Positions 58,001-64,000 of a DNA stretch of 64,000 nucleotides are shown here, piece by piece. A program made the translations under genes and the position numbers. Every line of letters begins with the position of its first letter. Within the stretch, counting starts at the first letter, position 1. The stretch lies in contig JAODUO010000940.1 of assembly GCA_025642075.2 (NCBI GenBank), positions 62,001-126,000 of the forward strand, read 5' to 3'. Source of the DNA: Ridgeia piscesae. Taxonomy: Eukaryota > Annelida > Polychaeta > Sabellida > Siboglinidae. A model generated the notes under the pieces. It searched no databases. It was not told the DNA's origin and was given only the letters and a program-made list of their open reading frames with translations.

Positions 58001-58856
58001 GGGCATTTGGCCGTTTGGGCATTTGGTTATTTGGCCATTTGTGAATTTGGGCATTTGGGCTTCTGGTTATTTGGGCATTTGGGTATTTATTGGGACATTT
58101 GGGGACGTTTTTTTTGGTATTTGGCCATTTAGGCATTTGGATATGTGATTTTTGTGGGCATTTGGGCCTTTGGTTATTTGAGCACATGGGTATTTGGGCA
58201 TTTGGGCATGTGGTTATTTGGGCATTTTGGCAATGGGTCATTTGGGCCTTTTGGCATTTGGCCATTTTGGCATTTGAGCATGTGGCCATTTGCGCATTTC
58301 GCAATATGTTCGTTTGGTCATTTGGGCACTTGGGCAATTGAGCATTAGGGTATTTGGGCATTTGATCATTCTTTTGGCCATTTGGGCATTTGGAGATTAG
58401 GCTATTTGGGCATTTGGGCTTTTAGCCATGTGGTTAGTTGGCCATTTCGGCATGTGTTTTTGAGCGTTTGGGCGTTTGGGCATTTTTTTTATTGGGGCAT
58501 GTGGTTAATTGGGCATTTGGTCACTTGGGCATTTGGACAATTGATTATTTGGGCGTTTGGGCTTTTGGGCATTTCAGCATATGGGCACTTGGCCATTTGG
58601 TGGATTTGGGCATTGCGGCATTTGGGCATTTAGGCATGTGGTTATTTGGGCATTTGGCCATTTGCGCATTTAAGTATTTGGGCATGTGGTTATTTGGGTA
58701 TTCATTGGGACATTTGGGCATTTGATTATTTGGCCATGCGGTTATTTGGGCATTTGGCCATTTGGGCCTTTGGACATTTGGTTATATGGGAATTTGGGCA
58801 TGTGATTTTTTGGGGCATTTGAGCATTTGGGTATTTGGGGATTTAGGCTTTCGAGC
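52051..58856 (+). repeat. Satellite block 4, ATTTGGGC orientation with two small inversions
   Basis: Counterpart of block 2. Reversed islands at 55919-56006 and 56243-56330 again start at GGGCATGCCC and carry GAATTCCT at 55954 and 56277, about 10.09 kb from those in block 2 (45864 and 46193). Confidence 0.9.
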
Positions 58857-59091
58857 ATGCCCAAAAAACACATGCCCAAATGCACAAATGCCCAAATGTC
58901 CCAATGAATGCCCAATTGCCCAAATGAACAAATGTCCAAATGATTGCTCAAATGCCCAAATGCCTTTGGGCATTTTATTATTTTTGCATTTGGGCTTGTG
59001 GTTATTTGGGCATTTCGGTATTCATTGAGACATTTAGGCATTTGGGCACGGTTTTTTGGGGGTATTTGGGGAATTGGCCACTTGGCCATAT
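58857..59091. repeat. Satellite switch region, second copy
   Basis: Counterpart of 48381-48608, with GAGCATGCCC at 58853-58862 and GCCTTTGGGC near 58962-58971. Confidence 0.85.
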
Positions 59092-61179
59092 GACAAATAC
59101 CCATATTCGCAAATGCCCAAATTCGCAAATGGCCAAATGCCCACATACACAAATGCCCAAAGGCCCAAATGGACAAATGGAAAAATTCCCCAAAAACCAA
59201 TGCCCAAATACCCACTTGCCCAAATACCCACATGCCCAAATGTCCCAATGAATGCCCAAATACCAAAATACCCAGATAACCACATGCCCAAATGCCTAAG
59301 TGCCCAAATGGCCAAATGCCCATATTCCCAAATGCCCAAATGTACAAACGGCCAAATGCCCATATGCCCAAATGCACCAATGCCAAATGCCCAAAGGCAC
59401 AAATGGCCAAATACCCAAATAACCACCTGCCCAAATGCCTAAATGCCCAAATAACCACTTGCCCAAAGGCCCAAATAACCAAATTCCCAAAGGCCCAAAT
59501 GGCCAAATGCCCAAATAACCACATGCCCAAATGCCCAAGTAACCAAATGCCGAAGAACCCAAATGGCCAAACGGCCAAATGCCCAAATATAAACATGTCC
59601 AAATGCCTAAATGCCCAAATACCCAAATATCCAAAGGCCCAAACGGCCAAATGCCCAAATGCCGAAATAACCACACGGCCAAGTGCCCAAATTCCCAAAT
59701 AACCTAATTCCCAAATGCCCAAATTCACAAAAGACCAAATATCCAAGTGCCCAAATACCCAAATGCCCAAATGCACCAATGCCAAATGATCCAATGCCCA
59801 AATGCCAAAATAACCACATGCCCAAATGGCCAAATGAATGCCCAAATACCCTAATGCCCAAGTGCCCAAGTGCCCAAATAACCACATGCCCATATGCACA
59901 AATAACCAAATGCCCTATTAACTAAATGCCCTAATAACAACATGCCCAAATAATCAAATGCCCAGAGGCCCAAATGGCTAAATGCCCATATGGCCAAATG
60001 TCCAAATGAATGCTCAAATGACCAAATACCCTAATGCCCAAATGTAAAAATGCCCAAATGAATGCCCAAAGGCCCAAATGTCTAAGTATCCAAATACCCA
60101 CACTTCAAAATTTCCAAATACCCATATTCCCTAATGCCCTAATAAACAAATGCCCAATTAACCAAAGGCACAAATGCCCGAATGCCCAAATAACCAAAGG
60201 CCCAAATGGCTAAATGCCCACATGGCCAAATCGCCCAATTCCCATATGTCCAAATGCCTTGGCCAAATGCCCAAGTAATCACATGCCCAAATGCCCTATC
60301 AACCAAAGGCCCAAATGTCTAAATAACCACATGCCCAAATAACCAAATGCCCAGTCGCCCAAATGGCTAAATGCCCACATGGCCAAATGTCCAAATGAAT
60401 GCCCAAATGCCCAATTACCCTAATGTCCAAATAACCACATGCCCAAATGACCAAATAACCACATGCGCAAATAACCAAATGCCCAAATTTCCAAATACCC
60501 ATATTCCCAAATGCCCTAATAACCACAGGCGCAAATAATCAAATGCCCAGAGGCCCAAATGTCTAAATGCCCACATGGCCAAATGTCCAAATGAATGCTC
60601 AAATGCCAAAATTGCCAAATATCCAAATAACCATGCAAAATGCCCAAGTTTCCAAATACCCATATTCCCAAATGCCGTAATAACCACATGCCCAAATGCC
60701 CAATTAACCAACGGCACAAATGACCAAATGCCCGAATTCCCAAATAACCGCATGCCCAAATAACCAAAGGCCCAAATGGCTAAATGCCCACATGGCCAAA
60801 TGTCCAAATGAATGCTCAAATGCCCAATTACCCTAGTGCCCAAATAACCATATGCCCAAATGCCCGAATGCCGAAATAACCAAATGACCAAATAATCACA
60901 TGCGCAAATAACCAAATGGCTAAATACCCACATGTCCAAATATCAAAATGCCCAAACGCCCAAATAACCACATACCCAAATGCTCAAATGGCCAAATGAA
61001 TGCTCAAATGCCCAATTACCCAGATGCCCAAATGACCAAGTGCCCAAACGTCCAAGCAACCACATGCCCAAAAGGCCAAATGCCCAATTGCCCCAAAAAC
61101 ACATGCCCAAATGTTCCAATGAATGCCCAAATGCCCATATAACCACAAGTCCAAAATTGCCAAATAACCATATGGCCAA
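59092..61179 (-). repeat. Satellite block 5, GCCCAAAT orientation
   Basis: Third reversed block. CGTCCAAGCA is at 61049. The junction with block 6 is almost identical to that at 42800 (CCATATGGCCAAATGTGGGC then ATTTGCGAATATGGGTAT). Confidence 0.9.
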
Positions 61180-64000
61180 ATGTGGGCATTTGCGAATATG
61201 GGTATTTGGCCATTTGGCCATTTTGGGCATTGAGGCATTTGGTCATTGGGACGTTTGTGAATTTGGGCAAGTGGCCATTTGGGTCTTTCGGCATTTGGTT
61301 ATTTGGGCCTTTGGGCATGTGTTTTTTGGGCGTTTGAGCATTTGGGCATGTGGTTATTTGGGCACATGGGCATTTGGGAATTTGTGCATTTGGACATTTG
61401 GGCCTTTGGGCATTTGTTTATATGGCCATTTGGGCATTCATTGGGACATTTGGATATTTGGGCCTTTCGGCATGTGTTTATTTGGGCATTTTGGCATTTG
61501 GCCATTTTGGCATTTGGTTATTTGGGCATTTGGGCATGTGGTCTTTGGGGCATTTGGGCATGTGGTTATTTAGCCATTTGTCCATTTGGGCATCAGGTTA
61601 TTTGGGCAGATGGACCTTTAGACACTTGGCCACTTGGCCACTTGGGCATTTGTGCATTTGAGCATTTGGCCAATTGGCCATTTAGTTATTTGGGCATTTG
61701 CCCTTTTGTGCATATGGGCATGTGGTTATTTGGGCATTTGGGCATTAGGGTATTTGGGCATTTGAGCATTCATTTGGCCATTTGGACATGTGGTTATTTG
61801 GGCATTTGGACATTGGGTCATTTGGGCCTTTTGGCATTGGGGCATTTGTGTATTGAGGCACTTGGACATTTGGACATTTGGTCATTTGGGAATTTGGGCA
61901 TTTGGCCATTTGGGAATTAGGTTATTTGGCCGTGTGGTTGTTTCGGCATTTGGGCATTTGGGTATTTGGGCATTTGGCCGTTTGGGCCTTTGGGCATTTG
62001 GTTATTTGGGTATTTGGGCATTTAGGCATTTGGACATGTGTTTATTTGGCCATTTGGGTATTTCGGCATTTGGTTACTTGGGCATTTGGGCATTTGGGCA
62101 TGTGGTTATTTGGGCCTTTGGGCAAGTGGTTATTTGGGCATTTAGGCATTTGGGTATTTGGCCATTTTTGCCTTTGGTCATTTGGTCATTTGGACATTTG
62201 GTCATTTGGCATTTGGGCATATGGGCATTTGGCCATTTGGGAATTTGGGCATTTGGGAATATGGGTTATTTGGGCATTTGGGAATGAGGGTATTTGGGCA
62301 TTTGGGCATTTGAGCATTCATTTGGACATTTGGACATGTGGTTATTTGGGCATTTGAACATTGGGTCATTTAGGCCTTTTGGCATTTGGCATTGGTGCAT
62401 TTGGGCATTTGGACGTATTTGGGAATTTGGCCATTTGGGAATTAGGTTATTTGGGCATTTGGGCATTTGGCCATGTGGTTATTTCGGCATTTGGGCATTT
62501 GGGCATTTGGGCCTTTGGATTTGGGTATTTGGGCATTTAGGCATTTGGACATGTGTTTATTTTGGCATTTGGCCATTTGGGTCTTTCGGCATTTGGTTAC
62601 TTGGGCATTTGGGCATGTGGTTATTTGGCCATTTGGGCATTTGGTCATATGGGTATTTGGCCATTTGTACATTTGGGAATTTGGGCATTTGGGAATATGG
62701 GTATTTGGCCATTTGGGCACTTAGGCATTTAGGCATGTGGTTATCTGGGTACTTGGGTATTTGGGCATTTATTGGGACATTTGGGCATATGGGTATTTGG
62801 GCATGTGGTTATTTGGGCATTTGGGTATATGGTCATTTGGCCATTTGGGCATTTGCGAATATGGGTATTTGGCCATTTTGGCCTTTGGGCATTGAGGCAT
62901 TTGGTCATTGGTATGTTTGGGAATTTGGGGATTTGGGCAAGTGGCCATTTGGGTCTTTCGGCATTTGGTTATTTGGGCCTTTGGGCATTTGGGCATGTGT
63001 TTTTTTGGCATTTGAGCATTTGGGCATGTGGTTATTTAGCCATTTGTCCATTTGTCCGTTTGGGCCTTTAGTCATTTGGGCATCAGGTTATTTGGGCACG
63101 TCGAACCTTAGACACTTGGCCATTTGGCCATTTGTGCTTTTGGCCAATTAGCCATTTGGGCATTTGCCCAGTTGTGCATATGGGCATGTTGTTATTTGGG
63201 CATTTGGGCATTTGAGCATTCATTTGGCCATTTGTGCATTTGAGCATTTGGCCATTTGGGCATTTGCCCATTTGTGCATATGGGCATGTGGTTATTTGGG
63301 CATTAGGGTATTTGGGCATTTGAGCATTCATTTGGCCATTTGGACATTTGGACATGTGGTTATTTGGGCATTTGAACATTGGGTCATTTAGGCCTTTTGG
63401 CATTTGGTTCATTTGGGTATTTGGACATTTGGGAATTTGGCCATTTGGGAATTAGGTTATTTGGGCATTTGGGCATTTGGTCATGTGGTTATTTCGGCAT
63501 TTGGCCGTTTGGGCCTTTGGGCATTTGGTTATTTGGGTATTTGGGCATTTAGGCATTTGGACATGTGTTTATTTTGGCATTTCGCCATTTGGGTCTTTCG
63601 GCATTTGGTTATTTGGGCCTTTGGGCATTTGGGCATGTATTTTTTGGGCATTTGAGAATTTTGGCATGTGGTTATTTGGGCACATGGGCCTTTGGGCATT
63701 TGGGAATATGGGCATTTGGCCATTTGGGCACTTAGGCATTTGGGCATGTGGTTATCTGGGGATTTGGGGCATTTGGGCATTCATTGGGACATTTGGGCGT
63801 TTGGGTATTTGGGCATGTGGTTATTTGGGACTTTGGGCATTTGGCCATTTGGGCATTTGGGCATTTGGGCATTTGGGCATTTGGGCATTTGGGCGCATTT
63901 GGGCATTGGTTATTTGGCCATTTGCCTTTGCATTTGGCATTTGGGCATTTGGGCTTTGGGTTTTGGACGCATTTGGGCATTTGGGCATTTGCGTTGGCCA
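61180..64000 (+). repeat. Satellite block 6, ATTTGGGC orientation, open at the window end
   Basis: Forward units. At 63843-63894 there are about six perfect ATTTGGGC units in a row, the purest stretch of the array. The last ~110 bases lose the 8 bp phase many times. Confidence 0.9.

Larger units (their letters stand above)
39771..64000. repeat. 24 kb array of degenerate 8 bp repeat ATTTGGGC/GCCCAAAT
   Basis: The whole stretch is built from 8 bp units: ATTTGGGC and variants ATTTGGCC, ATGTGGTT, ATTTAGGC, ATTTGGAC, ATTCATTG, or their reverse complements. It runs to the window end. Because 8 is not a multiple of 3, each frame cycles through the same octapeptide (GIWAFGHL-like forward, PNAQMPKC-like reverse) every 24 bases, and no basic unit contains a stop. 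All six frames are therefore open for hundreds of codons. No gene, transposase or RNA was recognised inside. Confidence 0.97.

Noticed and set aside
42800..64000. Dozens of 60-385 codon open frames on both strands (GIWAFGHL-like and PNAQMPKC-like)
   Set aside because: They are forced by the stop-free 8 bp unit in all six frames, overlap one another on both strands and carry no domain. They are repeat artefacts, not CDS.
39771..64000. Array considered as a variant telomere (TTTGGGCA resembles TTAGGG)
   Set aside because: Orientation changes repeatedly, the units are heavily diverged and the array is flanked on one side by a gene. A telomere would run in one orientation with near-perfect units.
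39771..64000. CRISPR-like array
   Set aside because: No constant repeat with unique spacers, no cas genes, and the genome is clearly eukaryotic.

Overview
The window is animal nuclear DNA. It carries a multi-exon importin-alpha gene on the + strand with long introns, remnants of several eukaryotic transposon classes, long (AT)n and (CA)n microsatellites, and about 24 kb of minisatellite. The mix of DIRS, piggyBac, hAT and CR1-like remnants with AT-rich introns fits a marine invertebrate, possibly a lophotrochozoan. That placement is inference, not proof.

Region 1 (1-6617) has no exon I could recognise. It holds two copies of a non-LTR retrotransposon 3' end, several copies of a dispersed MITE-like family, strong hairpins and an AT-rich stretch with an (AT)n tract. 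Region 2 (6618-39087) is the 3' three quarters of an importin-alpha gene of the KPNA2 type. Eight exons join in frame into 395 codons plus a stop, from ARM repeat 2 to the C-terminus. The importin-beta-binding domain and ARM1 are not seen and should lie upstream. The first visible intron uses a GC-AG pair; the others are GT-AG.

The introns hold most of the transposons. Intron 6791-16379 contains a degenerate DIRS element (about 7022-15491) with inverted terminal repeats, an internal complementary region, RNase H and tyrosine recombinase remnants, and a 1.3 kb minisatellite. Intron 17867-25849 holds a broken piggyBac transposase interrupted by an antisense non-LTR fragment, a 1,991 bp element flanked by TTAA, and a CR1-like remnant with a hAT element nested in it (exact 8 bp target duplication). 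Intron 26027-32409 holds a hAT-like MITE and an antisense pseudogene with a cysteine-rich C-terminus. Intron 32593-38459 holds a 0.63 kb MITE and a 378 bp (CA)n tract inside a MITE-like insertion bracketed by a 0.23 kb direct duplication.

Region 3 (about 39771-64000) starts about 0.7 kb after the stop codon and runs to the window end. It is one continuous array of a degenerate 8 bp unit (ATTTGGGC, or GCCCAAAT on the other strand). Orientation switches many times, and blocks recur at about 9-10 kb. All the forward-to-reverse switches I located sit on a GCATGC palindrome. The unit keeps all six frames open, so the long open reading frames there are arithmetic artefacts, not genes. This array is the most unusual object in the window.
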